From Bacteroides sp. (GTDB taxonomy: Bacteria; Bacteroidota; Bacteroidia; Bacteroidales; Muribaculaceae), in assembly GCA_014802425.1 (NCBI GenBank), contig JAAVCH010000030.1, forward strand, positions 18,308-64,312: a stretch of 46,005 bases of DNA, in the 5' to 3' direction. Under the pieces are notes generated by a model. The model made no database searches. It was not told where the DNA came from and was given only the letters and a program-made list of their open reading frames with translations. Made by a program: the position numbers and the translations under genes. Positions 1-7,257 of this stretch are shown in pieces. How positions within the stretch are numbered: the first letter of the stretch is position 1; every line of letters begins with the position of its first letter.

Positions 1-1
1 G

Positions 2-859
2 GAGTTCCTGGATACCGGAGGCGACGGATTCGGGGGCGCCCCGGAGGACGAAGGGGCCGGCGCCCCGTCGACCGGTGCCCCGTCGGCGGCCGATGTCGAT
101 GAGGCGGTGCTGCATGAGTTTCTGGCGTCGCTCCACGACCTCGGGCTCGGACCGGCGTCGCAGGCAAGGATGGTGGCCGCGCTCCGCAGCTTTTTCCATT
201 ATCTCAAGGCCGAAGGGGTGATTCCGACCGATCCCACGGTGCTCCTGGAGACTCCGAAGTTCGGACGCACACTTCCCGACGTGCTTACCGTCGATGAAAT
301 CGACGCCATGACGGCGGCCCTCCCTCCGGAAAAGGAGGAGACTCCCCGCAATCACGCCATCATCGAGATGCTCTACGGAAGCGGGCTGCGGGTGTCGGAG
401 CTGTGCGACCTGCGGATCTCGCGCCTCGACTTCGACGAAGGACTCGTGATAATCGAGGGCAAGGGCGCCAAACAGCGTATCGTGCCGGTGTCGGAGGAGG
501 CCCTGCGCCTTATAGGGGAGTATCTCCCCCTGCGCCCCGAGCCGAAGCCGGGAGCCGAGGATGTGCTCTTCCTCAACCGGCGCGGCGCCCCGCTGACGCG
601 CGTGATGATTTTCTACATCATCCGCGACGCAGCAGCGGCCGCCGGAGTGGTGAAGAAGGTATCCCCGCACACGCTGCGCCATAGTTTCGCCACCCATCTG
701 CTCGAAGGGGGCGCCAATCTCCGCGCCATCCAGCAGATGCTTGGGCATGAGTCGATCGCCACCACCGAAATCTATATCCACCTCGACACAACCCGCCTGC
801 GCGCCCAGCTCCTGACCTACCACCCCCATTACGCCTCCGCACCCCGGGAGGAGGCATAA
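2..859 (+). CDS. xerD: Tyrosine recombinase XerD (5' end outside window)
   Basis: Site-specific tyrosine recombinase, expected to act with XerC at dif to resolve chromosome dimers. The open frame runs off the left edge, so about 35-40 N-terminal residues are missing; a GTG at 107 is only an internal codon. All catalytic elements are visible: Arg in GLRVSEL, Lys in GKGAKQR, His-x-x-Arg in PHTLRHS, His in LGHES and the nucleophile Tyr in TEIYIHL. The N-terminal DNA-binding domain contains an extra Gly/Ala/Pro/Glu-rich segment (about 25 residues, bases 17-100) where known XerD proteins have a short loop. Stop TAA at 857-859. XerC is the alternative, but the Bacteroidales XerD-like stretch GGANLRAIQQMLGHESIATT favours XerD. 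It is a housekeeping type and not evidence of a mobile element. Confidence 0.88.
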   Translation, partial: EFLDTGGDGFGGAPEDEGAGAPSTGAPSAADVDEAVLHEFLASLHDLGLGPASQARMVAALRSFFHYLKAEGVIPTDPTVLLETPKFGRTLPDVLTVDEIDAMTAALPPEKEETPRNHAIIEMLYGSGLRVSELCDLRISRLDFDEGLVIIEGKGAKQRIVPVSEEALRLIGEYLPLRPEPKPGAEDVLFLNRRGAPLTRVMIFYIIRDAAAAAGVVKKVSPHTLRHSFATHLLEGGANLRAIQQMLGHESIATTEIYIHLDTTRLRAQLLTYHPHYASAPREEA

Positions 860-906
860 GGATGGAAGAATGAAATCCCTCTATTGCCGAAGAAAGAAAA
901 AAAGAT

Positions 907-915
907 TAATTTTGC
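907..915 (+). promoter_or_regulatory. Bacteroidota -7 element, leaderless start
   Basis: TAATTTTGC matches the TAnnTTTG -7 consensus perfectly and ends only three bases before the ATG at 919. Transcription would start at or next to the start codon. A weak -33 TTG lies near 883. Confidence 0.6.
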
Positions 916-918
916 GTC

Positions 919-2181
919 ATGAACTCCGCCTCACCGACAACCGCCGCGTTGCGCCGCCACGCCCTCAGAGCCTGGACGGCGCTGATGCTGTGCGTGATGC
1001 TGGCGGGCTGCGTAAAGAATGAGTTCAAGGTGACGCTGACGCTGCCGGCCGGCACCAGCGTCACCTACCGCATAGCCTACTATGCCTCCAACTCCAAAGG
1101 GGGGATGGAGATAGAGTCGGCCATAGCCGTGCAGAACGGAAAGGGTGACCTGAAGGGTATCACCCGCTATCCCACTCTCGTGAGCATCTACGAGACCAGC
1201 GCCGTCTATCCCTCGGCGATATTCTATGCCGAGCGCGGCGACGACATAAGCATCACAAGCGAATCGACCGACCCGACTTCGTGGAAGATATCCGGCAACA
1301 AGGTCAACGACCTCCTGTCGGCATGGCGACTCGACAACGCCCGCCTGATCAAGACACTCGCCTCGGCGCGCTCCACGGCCCTGACGGACTCGGCCACGGC
1401 TAAGTCGCTCAACGCCAGCATTGCGGGTTTCGTGGAGGCCCACCCCGATTCCCCCGCGGCGTCCCTGATACTCTACACCTACTTCGACTCGCGCCTCAAC
1501 CATAAGGAATTCCTCCGCCTTGACGGCATAATCCTCGCCCACGACCCTCCGGTCCAGCTCACGACTCTCCTGAGCCGCCACGACATGCTATCCTCCGGAG
1601 CCCCGCTCCCCCCGGCGAAGACCGACCTCGACATGACGGTGCGCACCCCCGACTCCGTGGGGCGCGACACCCTGCGCCTCGCCTCGGGACGCACGCCGAT
1701 GCTGATACTCGTGCGCCGCATCGATTCCGACGACTACAAGGCCCTCACCGACTCGCTGAAGAGTGTGGTGAGATGGCGCAAGGAGGCGAAGCAGGATTCC
1801 ACGTCGATGCGGGTGGCCGACGTGGTGATGGCCAACGATTCCTCCCGCTGGGCATATCAGGTGAAGCGCGACACGCTCAAGGGGGTGACCCGCGCGTTCA
1901 TACCCGCCGGACTGGCCGACAAGGACATGATGCGCCTCGGAGTGCGCCGCGCGCCCTGGATAATCGTGGCCGCCGGGCAGGGGCGTATCGCCTATTCCGG
2001 CTCCGACTGGGGCAAGGCCCTCACCGCCTACAAGGCCCTCAAACCGAAGGCCGAAGTCAAAAAGGAAGCGAAGGAGGATAAGGAGGAGACGGGGAAAAAG
2101 GAGGGAGCCGACGGGAAGGACAAGAAGGGGAACGCCAAGGCCGACTCCGTAAAAAAGAAATCCACTAAAAAGAAATCCTGA
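919..2181 (+). CDS. DUF4369-like lipoprotein with degenerate thioredoxin fold
   Basis: Predicted outer-membrane or periplasmic lipoprotein of 420 residues. The signal peptide ends in a lipobox LAGC (Cys31). Residues about 35-130 look like the DUF4369 domain found at the N-terminus of Bacteroidota thiol-disulfide proteins. Residues about 250-375 resemble a thioredoxin-like fold (RRAPWIIVAAGQGRIAYSG resembles the cis-Pro region), but no CxxC is present, so redox activity is unlikely. The last 45 residues are a low-complexity Lys/Glu/Asp tail. The start is fixed by the leaderless promoter and the signal peptide. The gene ends one base before yifB, so the two are probably cotranscribed. Substrate or role is unknown. 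Confidence 0.75.
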   Translation: MNSASPTTAALRRHALRAWTALMLCVMLAGCVKNEFKVTLTLPAGTSVTYRIAYYASNSKGGMEIESAIAVQNGKGDLKGITRYPTLVSIYETSAVYPSAIFYAERGDDISITSESTDPTSWKISGNKVNDLLSAWRLDNARLIKTLASARSTALTDSATAKSLNASIAGFVEAHPDSPAASLILYTYFDSRLNHKEFLRLDGIILAHDPPVQLTTLLSRHDMLSSGAPLPPAKTDLDMTVRTPDSVGRDTLRLASGRTPMLILVRRIDSDDYKALTDSLKSVVRWRKEAKQDSTSMRVADVVMANDSSRWAYQVKRDTLKGVTRAFIPAGLADKDMMRLGVRRAPWIIVAAGQGRIAYSGSDWGKALTAYKALKPKAEVKKEAKEDKEETGKKEGADGKDKKGNAKADSVKKKSTKKKS

Positions 2182-2182
2182 C

Positions 2183-3727
2183 TTGGTATCGAGAATCTAC
2201 ACCGCCGCCATCCACGGCATCGAGGCGTTGCCCGTAAGCATCGAGACGGTGATGCAGCGCGGATGCGGCTTCGTCATCGTCGGGCTGCCCGACGCGGCGG
2301 TGCGCGAGTCGTACCAGCGCATCATCTCCGCCCTGCGTGAGAGCGGCCTCCAGCCCCCGCGCAAGAGCGTGATAGTCAACCTCGCTCCCGCCGATATTAA
2401 AAAAGAGGGAGCGGCCTTCGACCTCCCCATAGCCCTCAGTCTCCTTTTGGCCGACGAGCAGATACTCTGCCCCGATCCGGAGGCCTATATGCTCACCGGT
2501 GAACTGGGACTCGACGGCTCGGTGCTGCCCGTGGCCGGGGTGCTTCCGATGGCCGTAAAGGCCCGTGAGATGGGATTCAAGCGGCTGATAGTGCCTTACG
2601 ACAATGTCACGGAGGCCGCCGTGGTGAACCGCATCGAGGTCTACGGCGTGAGGCATCTCAACGATGTGGTGCGCCTGATGACGGGGGAGGACGCCCCCGC
2701 CCCGACCGTAATCGACACCCGAGCCCTCTTCGCCGCCCGATGCACCCGTTTCGACATGGATTTCTCCGAAGTCAAGGGGCAGGAAAGCGTGAAGCGCGCT
2801 TTTGAGGTGGCATGCGCCGGAGGCCATAATCTACTGATGGTGGGCCCTCCGGGAGCCGGAAAATCAATGCTCGCCAAGCGTCTCCCCTCCATACTCCCGC
2901 CGCTGAGCCTGGCCGAGGCGCTGGAGACCACCAAAATCCATTCCGTAGCCGGAAAGCTGTCGAAAGGCTCGATGCTCATGACCTCGCGCCCGTTCCGCAC
3001 ACCCCACCACACCGTATCCCCGGTGGCGCTCGTCGGCGGAGGACTTTCCCCGATGCCGGGCGAGATCTCGCTGGCACATAACGGAATTCTATTCCTTGAT
3101 GAATTTCCGGAATTCCCGCGCCAGGTATTGGAAGTGCTGCGCCAGCCGATCGAAGACAGGGTGGTCACCGTGTCGCGGGCGAAATACACCATCGACTATC
3201 CGGCCTCGTTCATGCTCGTGGCCTCGATGAATCCCTGCCCGTGCGGCTACTACGGTCATCCCACGCGCCGCTGCACCTGCCAGCCGGGCCAGGTGGGCAA
3301 ATACATGAACAAGATCTCTGGCCCGCTGCTCGACCGCATCGACATCCAGATAGAGATCCAGCCGGTGGCGTTCGAGGAGCTTGCCTCCGACGAGCCGTCG
3401 GAGCCGTCCGAAGAGATCCGCAAGCGCGTGATGGCGGCGCGTCTCATCCAGCAGGAGCGCTTCAAGGCCTATCCCGGCATACACTGCAACGCCCAGATGC
3501 CGTCGCGGCTCCTGCGTGAATACGCCTGGCCCGATGCCGAAGGGATGGCCCGCCTGAAGGAGCGCATGGAGCGCCTGAGCATGTCGGCCCGCGCCTTCGA
3601 CCGCATCCTGCGCGTAGGCCGCACCATCGCCGACCTCGACGCCTCCCCCTCCGTCGAGCCCCACCACCTCGCCGAAGCCCTCAGCTACCGCAACCTCGAC
3701 CGCGACTCCTACGGCCAACTCTACTGA
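2183..3727 (+). CDS. YifB/ComM family Mg-chelatase-like AAA+ ATPase
   Basis: Cytoplasmic AAA+ ATPase of the YifB/ComM family, 514 residues, the usual length. ComM is a branch-migration helicase in transformation of some Proteobacteria; the role in Bacteroidota is not established. The N-terminal ChlI/Lon-protease-like domain spans about 1-185. Walker A GPPGAGKS is at 221-228, Walker B ILFLDEF at 302-308, and a four-cysteine cluster characteristic of the family (Cys352, 354, 364, 366) lies in PCPCGYYGHPTRRCTC. PLLDRIDI at 381-388 carries the conserved Arg. The start is a TTG at 2183, one base after the previous stop; it gives the family-typical beginning (MVSRIYTAAIHGIEA) and implies coupling with the upstream lipoprotein gene. 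Confidence 0.92.
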   Translation: MVSRIYTAAIHGIEALPVSIETVMQRGCGFVIVGLPDAAVRESYQRIISALRESGLQPPRKSVIVNLAPADIKKEGAAFDLPIALSLLLADEQILCPDPEAYMLTGELGLDGSVLPVAGVLPMAVKAREMGFKRLIVPYDNVTEAAVVNRIEVYGVRHLNDVVRLMTGEDAPAPTVIDTRALFAARCTRFDMDFSEVKGQESVKRAFEVACAGGHNLLMVGPPGAGKSMLAKRLPSILPPLSLAEALETTKIHSVAGKLSKGSMLMTSRPFRTPHHTVSPVALVGGGLSPMPGEISLAHNGILFLDEFPEFPRQVLEVLRQPIEDRVVTVSRAKYTIDYPASFMLVASMNPCPCGYYGHPTRRCTCQPGQVGKYMNKISGPLLDRIDIQIEIQPVAFEELASDEPSEPSEEIRKRVMAARLIQQERFKAYPGIHCNAQMPSRLLREYAWPDAEGMARLKERMERLSMSARAFDRILRVGRTIADLDASPSVEPHHLAEALSYRNLDRDSYGQLY

Positions 3728-3751
3728 CCGCACCGCCGCCTTTCTCACACA

Positions 3752-3805
3752 TCCTCTCCCTCCCTCTCCCTCCCCCCCTCTCCCTCTCCCTCTCCCTTTC
3801 CCCTC
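3752..3805 (+). repeat. 54-nt pure pyrimidine tract
   Basis: Uninterrupted C/T run with imperfect CTCCCT repeats, starting 25 bases after the yifB stop. The minus strand carries many GGG runs separated by AGA and similar spacers, fitting a G-quadruplex pattern. It pairs with a second tract at 4968-5050 on the other side of the HUH gene. Confidence 0.9.
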
Positions 3806-3902
3806 ACCCATAGACAAACATATTCTTTCCTCATCCAAAATGACAGATAATCAAAACTTACTCCTTGCCTCCGGATAGGGTTTGTCTCCGGGTGCCCGCG
3901 CG

Positions 3903-3931
3903 CTCCCGGCGGCCCGCGCTCTCTCCGGGAG
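3903..3931. repeat. Short inverted repeat upstream of HUH gene
   Basis: CTCCCGG (3903-3909) and CCGGGAG (3925-3931) can form a 7-bp stem with a 15-nt loop. It lies 45 bases before the HUH gene and is a candidate REP-like hairpin. No second copy was found in the window. Confidence 0.4.
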
Positions 3932-3975
3932 AATAGCCAGCAAGAATATCAATAACATAGGATAGAAATAATCGG

Positions 3976-4950
3976 ATGGAAACATTTATGGATTCAGTCA
4001 GGATCAAGCCCTTGACGCAGACCGGGGAGCACTCTTACCACAGGAGAGCCTTCAAGCATGATTATTACGCGCCCTTCATCTACCATATCATCCTCAAGAA
4101 AGCAAAAGACTGCGAATCCTTCGGCTCCGTCATAGGAAATGCCCGAATCGCACCGGGCTTTCCGGGATGCGCCGGCATCAAAGAGACTGAACTCGGAAAA
4201 ACAATAGCCAGGTCCATCCTCAATCTACCGCACGAACACCCGGCCATCAAGCCATACCAGTTTCGCGTGATGCCCGACCATGTCCATATCCTTCTTCAGG
4301 TCCTTTTCCGTTCCGACAAACATCTGGACTTCTATATCGCGGCCCTCAGGAAACGGATCGCGACCCGGTACTCGAAAATCAAGGGGGAGCCAATTGCAGA
4401 TAAAGAGATCTTTGAACCGGGCTATTGCGACAAGCCCCTTCTGCTGAAACGAAGCCTTGACGCCCTCTACCGTTACATCCGCGAGAATCCGCACAGGCTC
4501 GCCATGCGGCAGCAATACCCGGATTTCTTCCGGCGCATCCGGGCATTGCCGATAGCCGGGGAGGAATACGCCGCCTACGGCAATCTTTTCCTTTTCCGCA
4601 ATCCTGACAAAGAGGCAGTCAAGATAAGCCGGAGTTTTTCCAATGAAGAGCTGCTTGATAAAAGGGGTGCCTGGCTTTCAGGCTCTTCCCGGGGCACGGT
4701 CCTTGTCTCCCCCTTCATCTCTCCGGCGGAGAAGGAGATCCGCTCCGAAGCCGAGGCCCTGGGAGGAGGAATCATACTGATAGTACATGAAGAGCTCCCT
4801 GCGCGCTTCAAGCCTGCCGCCCACGATTTTGCCCTTTGTGCCGAAGGGCGCCTGCTGATCATCTCCCTCGGTCTCCCGGCGGCCGCCAAACTGACGCGCC
4901 CAATCTGCGAGCGCATGAACGCCCTCGCGCAAACCATCGCGCAGCTCTGA
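3976..4950 (+). CDS. Y1/HUH (IS200-like, RAYT-like) protein with C-terminal SLOG/DprA-like domain
   Basis: Protein of 324 residues. Residues about 30-190 match the Y1 transposase fold of IS200/REP-associated (RAYT) proteins: the metal-binding HUH motif is DHVHIL (His102, His104), followed by helix YIAALRKRIATRYSKI, whose Tyr120 or Tyr132 could be the nucleophile, and by RYIRENPHRL. Ordinary members stop there at about 150-200 residues. Residues about 200-324 add another domain: it begins YGNLFLFRNP and contains LVSPFISPAEKEIRSEAEAL, a glycine run with IILIV, and ARFKPAAHDFALCAEGRLLI, reminiscent of the Rossmann-like DprA/SLOG fold. I recall similar uncharacterised Bacteroidota proteins but cannot verify this. 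The gene stands alone between two pyrimidine tracts. A second possible start is the ATG at 3988. Function (single-strand DNA processing or domesticated transposase) is inferred. Confidence 0.75.
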   Translation: METFMDSVRIKPLTQTGEHSYHRRAFKHDYYAPFIYHIILKKAKDCESFGSVIGNARIAPGFPGCAGIKETELGKTIARSILNLPHEHPAIKPYQFRVMPDHVHILLQVLFRSDKHLDFYIAALRKRIATRYSKIKGEPIADKEIFEPGYCDKPLLLKRSLDALYRYIRENPHRLAMRQQYPDFFRRIRALPIAGEEYAAYGNLFLFRNPDKEAVKISRSFSNEELLDKRGAWLSGSSRGTVLVSPFISPAEKEIRSEAEALGGGIILIVHEELPARFKPAAHDFALCAEGRLLIISLGLPAAAKLTRPICERMNALAQTIAQL

Positions 4951-4967
4951 CTCCGGCACCCTCCCTG

Positions 4968-5050
4968 CTCTCCCCTTTCTCCCTCCCCCTTTCTCCCTTC
5001 CCTTTCTTCCCCCCCTTTCTTCCTCCCCTTTCTTCCTTTCCTCCCCCTTC
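4968..5050 (+). repeat. 83-nt pure pyrimidine tract
   Basis: Uninterrupted C/T run beginning 17 bases after the HUH gene stop, built of irregular CCCTTTCT-like units. Same strand bias as the tract at 3752-3805. The rest of 5051-5175 shows no gene. Confidence 0.9.
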
Positions 5051-5175
5051 GATAAATCCGCGATGAGGGAGGAAGGCGGCGAGGCGCAGCCGGTTTGTCT
5101 TGGGATGAGATGGGCGGCGCGGGGCGCTAAGGCGATATTCGGTTTTTAGAGGGGCCAGTTATCGAAAATAAGTGT

Positions 5176-5183
5176 TAACTTTG
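5176..5183 (+). promoter_or_regulatory. -7 promoter element of the Na/Pi transporter leader
   Basis: TAACTTTG is a perfect TAnnTTTG match followed by C. It predicts a transcript start near 5188 and a 5' leader of about 255 nt. The -33 region is weak. Confidence 0.55.
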
Positions 5184-5187
5184 CGGT

Positions 5188-5443
5188 AAAAGCTCCGCAA
5201 AGGAGCGATTGTGTGAAAAACAATAGGCAAGTGTGAAGAGTTATTAATGCATCAGGCCTCCGGAGATGCAGGATGTCTTTACACTACAGGGCCTTCCGGT
5301 GTCTTCATCGATAACCAAAGCCGACTTGAAAGCGAAAACTCGCTTGAAAGGATGCCCGGCTTGAGGGCTGGGCCGGATTGTGGGCTGGCCGGATTGTGGA
5401 ACAAAGCCGTACTTAAAATTAATCCGTACTTAAAAATAAAGAC
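5188..5443 (+). promoter_or_regulatory. Repeat-rich 5' leader of the Na/Pi cotransporter
   Basis: Long predicted untranslated leader. It opens with a hairpin GCTCC-GCAAA-GGAGC (about 5192-5206). It then holds three consecutive two-copy direct repeats: CTTGAAAG at 5325 and 5343 (period 18), GCCGGATTGTGG at 5372 and 5388 (period 16), and CCGTACTTAAAA at 5407 and 5424 (period 17). A 66-codon frame from ATG 5247 ends in TGA at 5445-5447, overlapping the GTG start at 5444; it resembles no protein I know and may be a coupling leader peptide or chance. No known riboswitch was recognised. Confidence 0.4.
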
Positions 5444-7234
5444 GTGAATTACTCAATTTTTGACTTCCTGAGCCTTCTGGGCGCCGTGTGCCTCTTCCTA
5501 TACGGCATGAAGGTCATGTCGGAAGGCCTCCAGAAGGTGGCCGGCGACCGCCTCAGAAACATCCTGGGCATCATGACCCGCAACCGATTCACCGGTGTCG
5601 TGACCGGAGTGCTGATCACAGCCCTCATCCAGTCGTCGTCGGCCTCTACGGTGATGGTGGTGAGTTTCGTCAACGCCGGCCTTATGAGTCTCGGCCAGGC
5701 GATGGCCGTAATCTTCGGCGCCAATGTCGGCACCACGGTGACCACCTGGATCATCTCGGCCTTCTCGTTTGAGGTGAACATCTCCGACTACAGCGTCCTG
5801 CTCCTGGCTATCGGTGTGCCGATGCTGTTCATGAAGAAATCCACGTATAAGTCGCTGGGTGAATTCCTGATAGGTTTCTGCTTCCTTTTCATGGGACTCG
5901 ACCTGATCTCGCATTACGTGCCCAACCTCCAGGAGAATCCCGGGATGCTGGAGTTCCTGACCAAATACACCACGATGGGCTACGGCTCGGTGCTCATATT
6001 CTTCCTGATAGGCATCATCGTGACGATGGTGGCCCAGAGCTCGGCGGCCACTTTCGCCATCACCCTCATCATGTGCTCGCAGGGATGGATCAACTACGAG
6101 CTCGGCTGCGCCATCATCCTGGGCGGCAATATCGGTACGACCATCACCCCGGTGCTGGCCTCGCTGAGCGGTAACCTCGCCGCCAAGCGCACGGCTATGG
6201 GACACGTGCTCTTCAATGTGCTCGGATCGATCGTGGTACTGGCGGTGTTCCAGCCGTTCGTGACACTGGTGGCCGACATCACTCAGTGGCTCGAAGGCAC
6301 CAACCCGCTCGACATCACCGCAGCCGAAGAGAGCGCCATGGCCGACTCCACCCTGCTCAACCCCACCGGCGGACTCACGGCCAAGGCACAGGCCTCGATG
6401 GCCTTCGCGCTGGCGATGTTCCCTACGGTGTTCAATTTCCTCAACCTCTGCGTGATGATATGGTTCACGAAGCTTTACGTGAAGATAGTGTGCTGGATCA
6501 TGCCGCAGCGCCACAAGGAATCCGACGAGGAATTCTCGCTCAAGTTCATCGGCCGCGGCATGCTCGGCACTTCGGAGCTCAACATCGCCCAGGCCCAGAA
6601 GGAGATACTCGTCTACGCCGAGCGCGTGGACCGCATGCTCACCATGGCCCGCGACCTGATACACACCGACGAAAAGGACGACAACTACACCCAGCTCTAC
6701 TCGCGCATAGAGAAATACGAGGAAATCTCCGACCGCATGGAGATCGAGATAGCCAACTTCCTCAACCGCGTGGCCGAGGGGCGTCTCTCGCCCGAGGGTA
6801 AGATGCGGGTGGCCGGAATGCTGCGCATCATCTCCGAGATAGAGTCGATCGCCGACTCCTGCTTCAATGTGGCCAAGACGCTCACGCGTAAGAATCAGGT
6901 ACACGTCAACTTCGACGAGGGCGTGATGAAGGAAATCGACAAGATGTACGACCTCGTGGACGGAGCCATGAAGAACATGCTCGAACTACTCCGCCAGATG
7001 GAGACCCCCGAGGACGCCAACATCATCGCCGCCTACAACCGCGAGCGCGAGATCAACAACCTCCGCAACCACCTGCGCGACGACAACATCTACAACATCA
7101 ACAACCGCGTCTACGACTATCAGGAAGGCATCTTCTTCATGGACCTCATCGGCGAGGCCGAGAAGCTCGGAGACTACATGCTCAATGTCGTGGAAGGCGT
7201 GAAGCACCAGTTCAAGGCTTCCGCCGACGCCTAA
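5444..7234 (+). CDS. Na+/phosphate cotransporter, NptA/PhoU fusion type
   Basis: Inner-membrane Na/Pi cotransporter family protein of 596 residues. The two inverted repeat halves of the transport domain carry QSSSAS (from residue 63) and QSSAAT (from 198), the hallmark substrate-binding motifs. Several hydrophobic segments fill residues 8-350. Residues about 385-590 form a charged helical PhoU-like domain, which is normal for this subfamily. The GTG start gives the typical beginning with FLSLLGAVCLFLYGMKVMSEGLQ and overlaps the stop of a 66-codon upstream frame. manC follows after 23 bases and may be cotranscribed. Phosphate is the likely substrate by family; specificity is not shown by the sequence. 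Confidence 0.9.
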   Translation: MNYSIFDFLSLLGAVCLFLYGMKVMSEGLQKVAGDRLRNILGIMTRNRFTGVVTGVLITALIQSSSASTVMVVSFVNAGLMSLGQAMAVIFGANVGTTVTTWIISAFSFEVNISDYSVLLLAIGVPMLFMKKSTYKSLGEFLIGFCFLFMGLDLISHYVPNLQENPGMLEFLTKYTTMGYGSVLIFFLIGIIVTMVAQSSAATFAITLIMCSQGWINYELGCAIILGGNIGTTITPVLASLSGNLAAKRTAMGHVLFNVLGSIVVLAVFQPFVTLVADITQWLEGTNPLDITAAEESAMADSTLLNPTGGLTAKAQASMAFALAMFPTVFNFLNLCVMIWFTKLYVKIVCWIMPQRHKESDEEFSLKFIGRGMLGTSELNIAQAQKEILVYAERVDRMLTMARDLIHTDEKDDNYTQLYSRIEKYEEISDRMEIEIANFLNRVAEGRLSPEGKMRVAGMLRIISEIESIADSCFNVAKTLTRKNQVHVNFDEGVMKEIDKMYDLVDGAMKNMLELLRQMETPEDANIIAAYNREREINNLRNHLRDDNIYNINNRVYDYQEGIFFMDLIGEAEKLGDYMLNVVEGVKHQFKASADA

Positions 7235-7257
7235 ACCCTTAACTCCCAACAATCCCC

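Noticed and set aside
2-859. XerD-like recombinase as a sign of an integrative element
   Set aside because: It matches housekeeping XerD; no attachment-site repeats, integrase cargo or conjugation genes were seen.
3752-3805. Pyrimidine tract as an intrinsic terminator of yifB
   Set aside because: No stem precedes it and it is C-rich rather than a T-run.
5325-5435. Repeats in the transporter leader as a CRISPR array
   Set aside because: Three different units with two copies each, 16-18 bp period and no spacer pattern; no cas genes in the window.
5498-6904. 468-codon open frame antisense to the Na/Pi transporter
   Set aside because: His/Glu/Gly-rich low-complexity translation without motifs, typical of a GC-rich gene read in a shadow frame.
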